The position numbers were made by a program, and so were the translations under genes. This document shows, in pieces, positions 8,759-18,719 of a DNA stretch of 64,000 nt. Location: NCBI RefSeq assembly GCF_017583065.1, contig NZ_JAGEVL010000001.1, positions 1 through 64,000 on the forward strand, in the 5' to 3' direction. Below the pieces are notes generated by a model. That model did not search any database. It had not been told where the DNA came from and was given only the letters and a program-made list of their open reading frames with translations. Numbering within the stretch: the first letter of the stretch is position 1; the number at the start of each line of letters is the position of its first letter. The stretch is from Staphylococcus shinii. GTDB taxonomy: Bacteria > Bacillota > Bacilli > Staphylococcales > Staphylococcaceae.

Positions 8759-10144
8759 ATGTCAGTTAGAATTGAACATGATACATTCGGTGAAATAGAA
8801 GTACCAGCAGACAAATACTGGGGTGCTCAAACAGAAAGAAGTAAACGTAACTTCCCTGTTGGTAAAGAACGTATGCCAATTGAAGTTGTTTATGGATTTG
8901 CTCAATTAAAAAGAGGTGCTGCTTTAGCTAACCACGAATTAGGAAAATTATCAGATGCCAAGAAAGATGCAATTGTTTATGCATGTGACCGTGTATTAAA
9001 TAAAGAATTAGATGAACATTTTCCATTAGTAGTATGGCAAACAGGTAGTGGTACCCAAAGTAATATGAATGTTAATGAAGTTGTAAGCTTTGTGGCAAAC
9101 AATTACTTAAAAGAGCAAGGTAGCGATGAATCTATTCATCCTAATGATGATGTCAATAAATCACAAAGTTCTAATGATACGTTCCCTACAGCAATGCATG
9201 TTGCCTTATACAACGAAGTGGAAACGAAACTAGAACCTGCATTAAAATCTTTAAGAGATACATTTAAACAAAAAGAAGAACAATATAACGATATTATTAA
9301 AATAGGGCGTACACATTTGCAAGATGCTACACCGATTCGTTTAGGTCAAGAAATTAGTGGTTGGCGTTATATGCTAGATAAATGTGAAACACTATTAAAT
9401 GAATCAAAAGCGCATATTTTAAATTTAGCAATAGGTGGAACTGCGGTTGGTACTGGCATTAATGCACACCCTGAATTTGGAGATAAAGTCGCTAAGTTCA
9501 TAGCAGAAAATACAGGCCATCCATTTGTATCTTCTGAAAATAAATTCCATGCATTAACTGCACATGATGAGGTAGTACAATTACATGGTACTTTAAAAGC
9601 ACTTGCGACAGACTTAATGAAGATTGCAAACGATGTAAGATGGTTAGCTTCAGGCCCACGTGCCGGATTAGCAGAAATCTCAATACCTGAAAATGAACCA
9701 GGTTCATCAATTATGCCGGGTAAAGTTAATCCTACACAATGTGAAATGTTAACAATGGTTGCTGTCCAAGTGATGGGGAATGATACAGCAGTAGGAATTG
9801 GTAGCTCACAAGGAAATTTTGAATTAAATGTATACAAACCTGTTATTTTATTAAATACATTACAATCTATATATTTATTAGCAGATGGTATGGATACATT
9901 TAATAGTAATTGTGCTGTTGGAATAGAGCCAATTCCTGAAAACATTGATAATTACTTAAACCAATCGCTTATGCTAGTTACTGCTTTAAACCCACACATC
10001 GGTTATGAGAAAGCAGCAAGTATTGCTAAAAAAGCGCACAAAGAAGGCTTAACTTTAAAAGAATCTGCAATTCAATCAGGACATGTAACAGAAGAACAGT
10101 TTGAACAATGGATTAAACCAGAAGATATGGTTGAACCAAAATAA
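8759..10144 (+). CDS. fumC: Class II fumarate hydratase
   Basis: FumC interconverts fumarate and malate in the citrate cycle as a cytosolic homotetramer without iron-sulfur cluster. The 461-residue product carries the superfamily signature [13 protein letters not shown] near residue 315, and the active-site stretches [10 protein letters not shown] near 99 and [10 protein letters not shown] near 184. Length is typical. GGGGAG precedes the ATG. The gene is monocistronic, with a cre-like site at its promoter and a terminator behind it. Confidence 0.97.
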   Translation: MSVRIEHDTFGEIEVPADKYWGAQTERSKRNFPVGKERMPIEVVYGFAQLKRGAALANHELGKLSDAKKDAIVYACDRVLNKELDEHFPLVVWQTGSGTQSNMNVNEVVSFVANNYLKEQGSDESIHPNDDVNKSQSSNDTFPTAMHVALYNEVETKLEPALKSLRDTFKQKEEQYNDIIKIGRTHLQDATPIRLGQEISGWRYMLDKCETLLNESKAHILNLAIGGTAVGTGINAHPEFGDKVAKFIAENTGHPFVSSENKFHALTAHDEVVQLHGTLKALATDLMKIANDVRWLASGPRAGLAEISIPENEPGSSIMPGKVNPTQCEMLTMVAVQVMGNDTAVGIGSSQGNFELNVYKPVILLNTLQSIYLLADGMDTFNSNCAVGIEPIPENIDNYLNQSLMLVTALNPHIGYEKAASIAKKAHKEGLTLKESAIQSGHVTEEQFEQWIKPEDMVEPK

Positions 10145-10222
10145 ATAAAACGTAAATAAGTAATTGTAGATATAATTTAAATAGTATTCATAAATTTATC
10201 TGAAGTTGTATTCTTTATTAAT

Positions 10223-10258
10223 AAACACACTGTCATTTATATGATAGTGTGTTTTAAT
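10223..10258 (+). terminator. Terminator after fumC
   Basis: AACACACTGTCAT pairs with ATGATAGTGTGTT, followed by a T-rich tail. Confidence 0.85.
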
Positions 10259-10318
10259 TTATTATTATGGAGTATAAGCATCAGTTTGATATGATAGTAT
10301 AAATGTAATTGGTAAATA

Positions 10319-10372
10319 AGACACCACAATATAAAGTTAGTCTCTGTAACTTTATATTATGATGTCTTTAAA
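10319..10372. repeat. Long imperfect inverted repeat between convergent genes
   Basis: AAGACACCACAATATAAAGT and its near-complement ACTTTATATTATGATGTCTT flank a short loop. T-rich sequence lies on the right side. It lies between fumC (plus) and the pseudouridine synthase (minus) and could act as a second or bidirectional terminator. The remaining sequence 10373-10504 has no gene. Confidence 0.65.
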
Positions 10373-10504
10373 TTTTTTAGAAACGATACTACGTAAGTTT
10401 TAAACATGTGAATAGTAATAAACTACATGGTTATGTCTAAAACATAACTAATACTTAAAACTACTAACGTTGTAATTTTAAAATTTTAAAACTTTACTGC
10501 TAGG

Positions 10505-11332
10505 TTAGACTTCATCATCTAGACTGACAGAAATTTGTGCTTGGGTCAGCGGATGGATGAATTCAATTTTATAACTATTTAATTGAAGTTGTCTCAATGT
10601 AGAGTTTCCATATAATGGATCACCTATAACTGGATGTCCAATTTCAGCTAAATGAACACGAATTTGGTGAGTACGACCTGTATCTAATTTCAATTCTAAT
10701 TCACAGACATCTTCTTTAACCATTTTTGAGTCAAGAATATGTGTGATTGCTGATTGACCTGTTGGTGATACCCTACGTTTGTTAGAATGGAATTTATCTT
10801 TACCAATCGGCATATCGATAGTTTGGGGTTTGATTGGTAATAAACTATGAACATTAGCTTTATAGATACGATCAATTTCATTTTCTTCTAACATACGATC
10901 TAATATTTTTTTCATCAATGGGTTTTTCGCTACGATTAATAAACCAACAGTTTCTTGGTCTAGACGGTGAATTGGTTCAACATAGTCACTTTTAACAGTA
11001 TAAATAACATGGTTCATTAATGTATTACTTTCTTTTAAATCATTCGGGTGTGTTTTAACACCTTTTGGCTTCATGACTATAGCGATATCATCGTCTTCAT
11101 AGTAAATTTGTGCAAAACGGTAACTAGGTAAATAATTACTTACTTCATCTGGTGTAGGGATAAACACATTGTCACCTGTGTTAACTCTAGTCATTAATGA
11201 AGCGGTTGTGTCGTTAATTGTAATTGCTTTTGACATGTTTAAATTATGCAAATCTTTTTTAGGTAGATGCAATTGTTGGAAAATTTCTCTTAATGTTAAA
11301 TTATTATATTTAATAGGGATTTCGAATTTCAT
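10505..11332 (-). CDS. RluA-family RNA pseudouridine synthase
   Basis: This enzyme isomerises uridine to pseudouridine in rRNA or tRNA. The 275-residue protein has an S4-like N-terminal region and the catalytic motif HRLDQET at residues 122-128, with Asp125 as nucleophile. GRTHQIRVHLAEIGHPVIGDPLYG near the C-terminus is the family hallmark. The target base cannot be told from sequence, because RluA, RluC, RluD and the staphylococcal paralogs share these motifs. AAGGAGG precedes the ATG. It is transcribed towards fumC. Confidence 0.9.
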   Translation of the reverse strand: MKFEIPIKYNNLTLREIFQQLHLPKKDLHNLNMSKAITINDTTASLMTRVNTGDNVFIPTPDEVSNYLPSYRFAQIYYEDDDIAIVMKPKGVKTHPNDLKESNTLMNHVIYTVKSDYVEPIHRLDQETVGLLIVAKNPLMKKILDRMLEENEIDRIYKANVHSLLPIKPQTIDMPIGKDKFHSNKRRVSPTGQSAITHILDSKMVKEDVCELELKLDTGRTHQIRVHLAEIGHPVIGDPLYGNSTLRQLQLNSYKIEFIHPLTQAQISVSLDDEV

Positions 11333-11523
11333 ACGTATCCTCCTTGATAATCAATTATTATCATACCATAAACATAGGTTTAAAAATATTAGATAAATAC
11401 TTTCATTAGATTAAATATTACATTTGTAATTAAATTATGCGTTCATACAAAAAAACATGATTTTTAAATTATTAACTGAGAAGGTATAATAAATATAAAG
11501 TTGTAAAGAAATGGGCTGGTTAA

Positions 11524-12633
11524 ATGGAAAAACCAACTAGACTTGCATTGTTAAAAGAAATTGCAGAATTTTTAAATGAAGAAACCGAAACATATAATAT
11601 GATTCAAAGTGCATTGAAATATTTAATTGAAGGTACAACATTTACTACCGGTTGGATATTTTTTATAGATGATGATGGACAACATGAATTAGTTGCACAT
11701 TATGATTTACCTGGTGCATTAGCTAAACAAAATTGTAAATACATGTGTGAAGGAACCTGTTGGTGTGTGCAAGCATATCAAAATAAAAAATTAACAAAAG
11801 CATCAAACATTATAAATTGTTCACGTATTAATCTAGCAAATCGTGCATTTCATGAGGAGTCAGAGGGCATCACACATCATGCAACCGTGCCACTGCGCTC
11901 TGGCGATGAGTTGTTTGGTCTGCTAAATGTAGCGACGCCTTATAAGACAAGTTATAGTGAAGAGGATTTAGAATTGTTAGAGTCTGTTGCTTTTCAGATA
12001 GGGTCTGCAATCAAACGTATTGCGTTAACGGACCAAGAAAAAGAAGCAGCCCGTATAAGTGAAAGAAATCGACTAGCACGTGATTTACATGATTCAGTAA
12101 ATCAATTACTTTTTTCTGTAAAATTGACGGCACATGCTGCACAAGGTATATCTAATGAAGAAGTATCCCGTAAAGCCTTTAATATCATTGAAGAAACGAG
12201 TCAACAAGCTGTAAATGAAATGCGTGCTTTAATTTGGCAACTTAAACCAGTTGGATTAGAGCAAGGGCTAGTTAAGGCTATTCAAAATTATAGCGACGTA
12301 TTACAATTGGATTTAACGGTTAGTGTTGAAGGTTTAATTAATTTACCAAGTAATATTGAAGAAAATATCTACAGAATTATCCAAGAAGGTATGAATAATA
12401 CAAAAAAGCATGCTCAAGATACAGAAATTAAATTAAAATTATCACAAAACCAGGACTATTTTTATGTAGAAATTAAAGATTACGGCATTGGCTTTAATAT
12501 GCAGCAAACTAGCTATAATAATTCACATGGTATTAATAATATGAAACAACGAGCAAAAGCAGTTAAAGCTAACATAGATATAACATCTGAAGAAAATAAC
12601 GGGACTCAAATTTATATAAAAGTGCCGCTATAA
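11524..12633 (+). CDS. airS: AirS-type GAF sensor histidine kinase
   Basis: This 369-residue soluble kinase lacks membrane segments. A GAF domain (about residues 20-170) contains five cysteines at 71, 75, 79, 81 and 99. That pattern fits the redox-active [2Fe-2S] cluster reported for S. aureus AirS (YhcS). A HisKA_3 dimerisation domain carries the phospho-acceptor histidine near 189 in ARDLHDSVNQ. An HATPase domain ends the protein, with the N-box NTKKHA and the G-box GIGFN. The response regulator follows 21 bases downstream. In S. aureus AirSR responds to oxygen and redox state and affects respiration, virulence and wall genes; the same role here is inferred. Confidence 0.85.
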   Translation: MEKPTRLALLKEIAEFLNEETETYNMIQSALKYLIEGTTFTTGWIFFIDDDGQHELVAHYDLPGALAKQNCKYMCEGTCWCVQAYQNKKLTKASNIINCSRINLANRAFHEESEGITHHATVPLRSGDELFGLLNVATPYKTSYSEEDLELLESVAFQIGSAIKRIALTDQEKEAARISERNRLARDLHDSVNQLLFSVKLTAHAAQGISNEEVSRKAFNIIEETSQQAVNEMRALIWQLKPVGLEQGLVKAIQNYSDVLQLDLTVSVEGLINLPSNIEENIYRIIQEGMNNTKKHAQDTEIKLKLSQNQDYFYVEIKDYGIGFNMQQTSYNNSHGINNMKQRAKAVKANIDITSEENNGTQIYIKVPL

Positions 12634-12654
12634 GATAATGAAAGGAATGTTAAA

Positions 12655-13278
12655 ATGAATCGAATCGTGCTTGTTGATGACCATCACATTGTAAGACAAG
12701 GTTTAGAATTTCTATTATCCACAGTAGATGATTTAGAAGTCATTGGAGGATTTTCAGATGGTAAATCATTTTTAACATACTTATCAAGTAATGATTTACC
12801 AGATATTGTATTACTCGATTTAGTCATGCCAGAAATGAACGGTATTGAAATTACAAAGATAATAAAAAATAACTATCCAGAAATAAAAATTTTGGTCTTA
12901 ACGAGTTATGTGGATGATGAGCATGTAATATCTGCTATTGATCAAGGAGCAGATGGGTATGAAATGAAAGACGTAGAGCCGGAGCAATTAATTAAAACGA
13001 TTAAAAAAGTATTGGATGGAGAAAAAATTATTCATCCACAGGCTCAAAATGTTATAGAAGCTGTTAGTAAAAAGCCGCATTTTACAAATAAATTATCTAA
13101 ACGTGAGGCAGAAGTTTTAGCAGAAATGGTGAAAGGTAAGACTAATAAGGAAATTGCAGAGACTCTATTTGTATCGGAAAAAACAATAAAAACACATGTA
13201 AGCCATATTTTTAATAAATTGCAAGTAACGGATCGTACACAAGCCGCTATTTATGCGATGCAGAACAACCTAATATAA
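12655..13278 (+). CDS. airR: AirR-type NarL/LuxR-family response regulator
   Basis: This 207-residue regulator pairs with the preceding kinase. The receiver domain shows the acidic pair Asp8-Asp9, phospho-acceptor Asp55 in LLDLVMPEMNG, the switch threonine in VLTSY and Lys near 105. A LuxR-type helix-turn-helix (about 145-203) contains LSKREAEVLAEMVKGKTNKEIAE and the recognition helix SEKTIKTHVSHIFNKL. The gene starts at ATG behind AAAGGAA and forms an operon with the kinase. Confidence 0.87.
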   Translation: MNRIVLVDDHHIVRQGLEFLLSTVDDLEVIGGFSDGKSFLTYLSSNDLPDIVLLDLVMPEMNGIEITKIIKNNYPEIKILVLTSYVDDEHVISAIDQGADGYEMKDVEPEQLIKTIKKVLDGEKIIHPQAQNVIEAVSKKPHFTNKLSKREAEVLAEMVKGKTNKEIAETLFVSEKTIKTHVSHIFNKLQVTDRTQAAIYAMQNNLI

Positions 13279-13399
13279 AAAACGTATTTTATTTAAAAAT
13301 ATACTATGAAGTAGCAATTTTCTTAGTATTTTGAAAAATTACTTTAAAATATATAAAAATACTATATAATAAAGTTAATACTCAAAAGGGGATGTTGCT

Positions 13400-14680
13400 A
13401 TGAAAACAAAAAATCTTTCATTAAAGATTGTCATAGCATTAATATTAGGTATCGCAATTGGTTCTATTTTTAATATTTTTGCAGGCTCAGCCTTTGTAGA
13501 GAATGTAGATAAATACCTATTTAATGTTATTGGACAAATTTTCTTGAATTTAATCTTTATGCTTGTAGTACCAGTAGTATTTGTATCTATTGTATTGGGT
13601 GTAGTAGGTGTTGGGGATCCTAAATTATTGGGAGGAATTGGACTCAAGACAATTACCTTCTTTTTAACTACGACTGCAATTGCAATTATTATTGGTCTTA
13701 CTTTGGCACTGGTATTACAACCCGGTGCAGGTAAATCTGATCTTTTAAATAGTGACGATGTATCGAGTTATCAACAAACACTGAATAAAGAAAATAGTGC
13801 GCAAGATTCAGCTGCAAAGCAAACATTTGATCAAACACTTATTAATTTGTTTCCTAAAAATCCATTACAGGCAATGACCGAAGAAAATATGCTGCAAATT
13901 ATTACATTTGCAATATTTATCGGGGTTGGTATTATTATGGTCGGTTCCAAAGCACAGATGGTACATAAATTTTTAGAACAAACCAATGAAGTGTTAATGT
14001 ATATCGTTACTATGATAATGAGCGTGTTTGCTCCGATTGGGACATTTGGATTGGTGGCACATGCATTTACAGGGGCAGGATTTGGGGCAATTCAGCAACT
14101 TGGAATGTACTTCTTTATTGTATTGTTAGCCTTAGCAATCCATTTCTTTGTTGTTTATGGTTCTGCAATTAAGTTTCTTGGTAAATCAAGTCCATTGAAG
14201 TTTTATAAGGAATTTATTCCTGCTATTACATTAGGTTTTAGTGCCTCAAGCTCAACCGCAACTTTGCCTGTTTCTTTAGAATGTACAAAGAAAATGGGAG
14301 TTAGACGTGAAATTGCTTCATTTGTCCAACCATTAGGTGCAACGATTAATATGGACGGTACAGCAATCATGCAAGGTGTTGCTACTATGTTTATTGCTCA
14401 AATATCTGGTGCAACCTTATCTTTTACTCAAATTATAACGGTAGTCGTAATCGCCGTAGTAGCTTCAATTGGGACAGCTGGTGTTCCAGGAGTCGGTTTA
14501 ATTATGTTAGCTATGGTGTTAAATGCGGTAGGCTTGGATCCTGCTGCAATCGGAATCATTTTAGGTATCGATAGATTACTTGATATGACAAGAACATCTG
14601 TGAATATAACTGGAGATGCCGCTTGTGCATTAATTATATCTAAATCAGAAGAGAGAAAATTAGCCGCAAAGAATAAATGA
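13400..14680 (+). CDS. gltT: Glutamate/dicarboxylate:cation symporter (DAACS family)
   Basis: This 426-residue membrane transporter takes up glutamate, aspartate or C4-dicarboxylates with Na+ or H+. The family markers are clear. The serine-rich re-entrant loop FSASSSTATLPVS is near residue 290, NMDGTAIMQG is near 318, and the second loop GTAGVPGVG is near 358. A charged extracellular segment with a Gln/Ser-rich insert (about 115-150) is seen. Which substrate it prefers cannot be read from sequence. It sits directly after airSR but has its own upstream gap and AAAAGGGG site. Confidence 0.88.
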   Translation: MKTKNLSLKIVIALILGIAIGSIFNIFAGSAFVENVDKYLFNVIGQIFLNLIFMLVVPVVFVSIVLGVVGVGDPKLLGGIGLKTITFFLTTTAIAIIIGLTLALVLQPGAGKSDLLNSDDVSSYQQTLNKENSAQDSAAKQTFDQTLINLFPKNPLQAMTEENMLQIITFAIFIGVGIIMVGSKAQMVHKFLEQTNEVLMYIVTMIMSVFAPIGTFGLVAHAFTGAGFGAIQQLGMYFFIVLLALAIHFFVVYGSAIKFLGKSSPLKFYKEFIPAITLGFSASSSTATLPVSLECTKKMGVRREIASFVQPLGATINMDGTAIMQGVATMFIAQISGATLSFTQIITVVVIAVVASIGTAGVPGVGLIMLAMVLNAVGLDPAAIGIILGIDRLLDMTRTSVNITGDAACALIISKSEERKLAAKNK

Positions 14681-14706
14681 TTTTAAATAGTTTAGGAAGA
14701 TAATTT

Positions 14707-14748
14707 AAGAGGACGAAACATTATTATAATGTTCTGTCCTCTTTTTTT
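14707..14748 (+). terminator. Terminator after gltT
   Basis: AGAGGAC...AACATT and AATGTT...GTCCTCT form a hairpin before seven T residues. No gene is visible between here and 14955. Confidence 0.88.
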
Positions 14749-14955
14749 AATTAAAATCAATAGTTGTAAAAGTAAATATGTTATTGGCTAATTGTTTTTA
14801 TAAATTATTCTATAAAAACAGACTATATGTTTTGAATTGTCGTTAAAAATATTTTCGCCATTAAAAATAAGACTTTAGGATTACCTAAAAATTATTGCCA
14901 TAACATTACCTTTGTGCAACAATTGTAAACATAGTATTAAGAAAGGGTAAAGTTA

Positions 14956-16140
14956 ATGTTAAATATAATGAAAAGATTTCAAAAGCGATTAAAACGTTTG
15001 GACCTTGGTATTATAATTAGTTTTATAATTCTAAGTATTATCGGCGTCATAATGGTATACAGCGCAAGTATGGTGCCTGCTTCTAAAGGGAGTTTAACAA
15101 ATGGAACACCTATAGAAGCTAATTATTTTATGAAAAGACAATTTATCTTTTTCATTTTAAGTGTTTGTATAATCTTATTTATTAGCATGTACTTTAATAT
15201 TAAAATGCTAAGAAATGCTAGTACGCAAAAGTTTCTAATAGTTGGAACGTTTGCATTATTAATTCTGACATTACTGATAGGTAAAGATGTTAATGGTTCC
15301 AGAAACTGGATTAATCTTGGATTGTTTAGTTTACAATCATCTGAGTTTTTAAAATTAGTTGCTATTTTTTATCTTTCTTTTATCTTAGATAAAAAACTAA
15401 CCAACAATCAAGATTATAAGTTGAAGAATATTGTCCCGCCATTGGGTATATTAGGCGTGGGCTTAGTACTTGTATTAATGCAAGGAGATCTCGGGGGTAC
15501 ATTATTAACAGTAGCAATTATTGTGGCTATCTTAATGTATTCAGATATTAAAAATAAAATAAAAATTCAAATATTAACAATTACTTCAATCCCCGTAATT
15601 CTATACATATTCTATACTTTAGTTTTTGACTCGAAAAATCTATACAGAATGAAGCGAATTAAAGTAGTATTGGACCCTTTTAAGTACGAAAACAGTGATG
15701 GCTATCAACTTACGAACGCATTAGTATCAATAAGTAACGGTGGGGTATTCGGTCGTGGGTTAGGTAATGGCATTTTGAAATTAGGGTATTTACCAGAACC
15801 ACATACAGACTTTATATTTACGGTTATTTCAGAAGAATTAGGACTCATAGGCGTATTACTTATACTTCTTATGTACGGCTTTATTATTTTTAAAGGATTT
15901 ATTTATGCAAATAAAACGCGTAACCATTTTTATAAATTAATTTGTGTAGGTGTAGTAAGTTATTTGTTTATGCAAGTATTTGTAAATATAGGTGGTGTGT
16001 CTGGTTTGATACCTTTAACTGGAGTAACGCTTCCCTTATTAAGTTATGGTGGATCATCCATGTTAAGTATCAGTATCGCATTAGGTATTTTATTGGCAGT
16101 TATACGAGAAATAAAAAAAGAGACCAAAGTATATGAATAA
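14956..16140 (+). CDS. SEDS-family glycan polymerase (FtsW/RodA-like)
   Basis: SEDS proteins polymerise lipid II into peptidoglycan glycan strands, usually with a class B penicillin-binding protein. This 394-residue protein has about ten membrane segments. It carries the hallmark stretches GSRNWINLGLFSLQSSEFLKL near residue 115, the long loop ending PEPHTDFIFTVISEELG near 278, and PLTGVTLPLLSYGGSSM near 350. The last matches FtsW/SpoVE better than RodA. No PBP, pyc or rod cluster is next to it, so it may be an additional SEDS copy rather than the cell-division FtsW. An LCP gene follows 46 bases later. Confidence 0.85.
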   Translation: MLNIMKRFQKRLKRLDLGIIISFIILSIIGVIMVYSASMVPASKGSLTNGTPIEANYFMKRQFIFFILSVCIILFISMYFNIKMLRNASTQKFLIVGTFALLILTLLIGKDVNGSRNWINLGLFSLQSSEFLKLVAIFYLSFILDKKLTNNQDYKLKNIVPPLGILGVGLVLVLMQGDLGGTLLTVAIIVAILMYSDIKNKIKIQILTITSIPVILYIFYTLVFDSKNLYRMKRIKVVLDPFKYENSDGYQLTNALVSISNGGVFGRGLGNGILKLGYLPEPHTDFIFTVISEELGLIGVLLILLMYGFIIFKGFIYANKTRNHFYKLICVGVVSYLFMQVFVNIGGVSGLIPLTGVTLPLLSYGGSSMLSISIALGILLAVIREIKKETKVYE

Positions 16141-16186
16141 TACATAAAAACTTTTATTTAATAAGGCATGGAAGGGAAGAAGTAAT

Positions 16187-17101
16187 TTGAAATTATCGAA
16201 AAGAGGCAAGATTGTAGCGGTTATTTTACTGTTAATACTTATAATAATCGGATTTTTTGCATATAAATTATTTCATTTGAATCAAGCAATACATGATTCA
16301 GATGGCACAGATGAAGCCACGAAAGCAACCCAAGAAAAAATAAAAAATAATAAACCAATTTCTATCGCAATATTTGGGGTGGATTCAGATGTAAAACGTG
16401 CTGAGGAAAACATGGGACAACGTACAGATACACTATTAATTGCATCAATAAACCCCGAAAAGAATAAAACAAAACTCATTTCTATACCTCGTGATATGAG
16501 TAGTAATATCCCTGAGGTCGCTGGTAATCAAAAAATTGCACATGCTTATGCATATGGTGGCCCAAAGACAGCAATGGACACACTTAGACAAAATTTAGAT
16601 GTACCAGTAGATGCTTATGTTACTTTAGACATGGATGGTTTCAAAAAGATGATTGATATTTTTGATGGTGTAACTGTGACAAGCAACGCAACGTTTAGTT
16701 ATAATGGTTCTAGTTTCAAAGAGGGGCAAAAAGTAAAACTAGATGGCGATAAAGCACTAAATTATGTTCGTAGTCGTAAAGAGGAAGGTGCAGGTGGCGA
16801 CGAAGGTCGTACTGAGAGACAACGTCAGGTCATTGATACACTATCTAAAAAAGCAAATGGATCTTCCAATTTATTTAAGTTAAACAAAATACTTAAAGTT
16901 AGTGAAGAAAATGTTAAAACAGACCTTAATGTTGGCGATTTAAAATCTTTATATTCAAATTATAAAGATGCTACAGAATCTATTGATAAAGAATCTATTG
17001 ATGGTGAAAATTTAATAGAAACTGATGGAGTTTGGTATTTTGAACCAAATGAAGAAGATAAAAGTGTTAAAATAAATGAATATAAGAATAATTTAAAATA
17101 G
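16187..17101 (+). CDS. LytR-CpsA-Psr (LCP) family glycopolymer transferase
   Basis: LCP enzymes attach wall teichoic acid or capsule chains to peptidoglycan on the outer membrane face. The 304-residue protein has an N-terminal anchor (about 9-27) and an extracytoplasmic LCP domain. Conserved charged residues appear in RTDTLLIASINP, SIPRDM and LNYVRSRKEEGAGGDEGRTERQR. It starts at TTG 16187, preceded by GAAGGGA about 10 bases upstream. It closely follows the SEDS gene and precedes a TSUP transporter by 34 bases, so the three are likely cotranscribed. Which polymer it handles is not evident. Confidence 0.88.
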   Translation: MKLSKRGKIVAVILLLILIIIGFFAYKLFHLNQAIHDSDGTDEATKATQEKIKNNKPISIAIFGVDSDVKRAEENMGQRTDTLLIASINPEKNKTKLISIPRDMSSNIPEVAGNQKIAHAYAYGGPKTAMDTLRQNLDVPVDAYVTLDMDGFKKMIDIFDGVTVTSNATFSYNGSSFKEGQKVKLDGDKALNYVRSRKEEGAGGDEGRTERQRQVIDTLSKKANGSSNLFKLNKILKVSEENVKTDLNVGDLKSLYSNYKDATESIDKESIDGENLIETDGVWYFEPNEEDKSVKINEYKNNLK

Positions 17102-17135
17102 AATATAGGGTTTGAATGTTGAGAGGTGTAAAGCA

Positions 17136-17924
17136 ATGACAATTATAATATTACTTATAATAGGGCTCGTTTCCTCTATTATAGGTTCTTTGATCGGTGT
17201 TGGTGGAGGTATTATTATTGTACCAACATTGGTTTTTATAGGTGCAAATTTTGATTTATTAAGCGGTATTACAACGCAAACTGCAATTGGTATCTCATCT
17301 GTGACACTTGTTTTTACAGGTTTGTTTTCAATAATTGCTTACCGGGGCAAAGGTAAAGATACGATTGATTTTAGAAATGGTATTTTATTTTCTATTGGTA
17401 TTATTCCTGGATCGTTACTAGGTGCTTACCTAAGTCAATTTCTGAACGATATATACTTTAATATTATATTTGGTATATTTTTATTTTTAATTTCAATCTT
17501 ACTTTTTGTAAAAGACTATTTAGCATCTAAAAAGGACAGTACTACAGAAAAAAATGTGAACTTAACAATAGGAATTATTTTTGCATTTTTTGTAGGTATC
17601 AGTGCTGGTTTGTTTGGAATTGGCGGTGGCGTGTTAATGACGCCGTTAATGATAATTGTTTTTAACTTCACACCACACGTAGCCGTGGCAACTAGTATGA
17701 TTATTATTTTTACTTCAAGTTTAGCGAGCTCAGTGGGACATATGATCCAAGGACATATTATTTGGGGTTATGGATTGATATTAATTATTGCAAGTTATGT
17801 AGGAACTAAGTGCGGTGTGAAAATTAATAGATCAATTAATTCCGCAAAGTTATCAAACTTGCTTAAATTTGTTTTGATTTGTTTAAGTATCTATTTAATT
17901 ATCAAAGGATTTATTGAATTGTAA
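17136..17924 (+). CDS. TSUP (TauE/SafE) family permease
   Basis: This 263-residue membrane protein of about eight segments is built from two similar halves. Each opens with the glycine-rich family motif: GSLIGVGGGIIIVPTL in the first half and GLFGIGGGVLMTPLM in the second. TSUP members export sulfite, sulfoacetate or related organic anions. The substrate here is unknown. ATG 17136 is chosen because GAGAGGTG lies 7 bases upstream. The longer reading from TTG 17112 lacks a binding site. Confidence 0.82.
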   Translation: MTIIILLIIGLVSSIIGSLIGVGGGIIIVPTLVFIGANFDLLSGITTQTAIGISSVTLVFTGLFSIIAYRGKGKDTIDFRNGILFSIGIIPGSLLGAYLSQFLNDIYFNIIFGIFLFLISILLFVKDYLASKKDSTTEKNVNLTIGIIFAFFVGISAGLFGIGGGVLMTPLMIIVFNFTPHVAVATSMIIIFTSSLASSVGHMIQGHIIWGYGLILIIASYVGTKCGVKINRSINSAKLSNLLKFVLICLSIYLIIKGFIEL

Positions 17925-18118
17925 ATTTAACAAGTATGAGTAAAAAAATGTGGCTGATTAATTAAGTATTGTCGTTTGCTTATGACCCAGTTGACTAGAA
18001 TTGAAAATATCATTTTAGCGTTTTTTGAATTCTAGCTTGCTATTAACAATTTAATAGAATAGAAAAAGATTTGTAAGTGTATTTTTAATATGCATGCTAA
18101 CTTATAATAATTTTTACA

Positions 18119-18166
18119 GAATATCAGCCTAAAACATGTTATTGTTTTAGGCTGATATTTTTGAAT
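18119..18166. terminator. Bidirectional terminator between convergent genes
   Basis: AATATCAGCCTAAAACA and its near-complement TGTTTTAGGCTGATATT form a strong hairpin with A- and T-rich flanks. It sits between the TSUP permease (plus) and the next minus-strand gene. The rest of 17925-18222 shows nothing else. Confidence 0.85.
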
Positions 18167-18222
18167 AGTAAACATTAATAAAATAATTAATTCATATTAA
18201 CACTTTGCGCTATACATTTAAA

Positions 18223-18531
18223 CTATTTAATTTCATTATAGAGTTCTATAAATTGTTTGCCTTTTTTACGATCTATATAATTAAAAATCCATGGTTCACC
18301 ATCTTTGTCCATGATAGTGATTCTAAAACAGGTTAATGTTAAACCCATTTTTATACTTTTAATATCTGAAAATAGAAATTCATCTTTTAAATTAAGGACT
18401 TTTGCTACATTACTAGTTCTAAAATATATGCAATCACTGAGCAAAATTAAATCTCCAGCAATTGATTGCGAATGCGAATATTTTAATGTAGCTTGAATAG
18501 CAAATACAGGATTATTCATATCTATATTCAT
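18223..18531 (-). CDS. Hypothetical protein, possible GRAM/PH-like fold
   Basis: This 102-residue protein has the pattern of a small PH/GRAM-type lipid-binding module: several beta-strands (GDLILLSDCIYFRTS, EFLFSDIKSIKMGLTLTCFRITIMDKDGEPWIFNYID) followed by a C-terminal helix. This is a pattern judgement, not a firm family match. No signal peptide or membrane segment is present. GGAGG lies 7 bases before the ATG. It is monocistronic. Confidence 0.6.
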   Translation of the reverse strand: MNIDMNNPVFAIQATLKYSHSQSIAGDLILLSDCIYFRTSNVAKVLNLKDEFLFSDIKSIKMGLTLTCFRITIMDKDGEPWIFNYIDRKKGKQFIELYNEIK

Positions 18532-18641
18532 AACTTTTCCTCCAAGCTTTAATTACAATATAATAAAATGAGTATTTGACATAAGACAAAATTGTTTACT
18601 TAATACTACCACTAATTTTGTGCGGTATAAAATATAAACAG

Positions 18642-18693
18642 CACTAAAAACCCACTTTATATCATTTTGAATGATTACAAAGTGGGTTTAGTG
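18642..18693 (-). terminator. Terminator of the TarG-like gene
   Basis: On the minus strand CACTAAACCCACTTT pairs with AAAGTGGGTTTTTAGTG, giving a long stem with an internal T-run. Confidence 0.8.
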
Positions 18694-18719
18694 TATATAC
18701 AAATTTTGAATTATTGATT

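Noticed and set aside
9367..9945. Long open frame on the minus strand inside fumC
   Set aside because: It is the antisense shadow of a well-conserved gene. It has no ribosome binding site and no family character.
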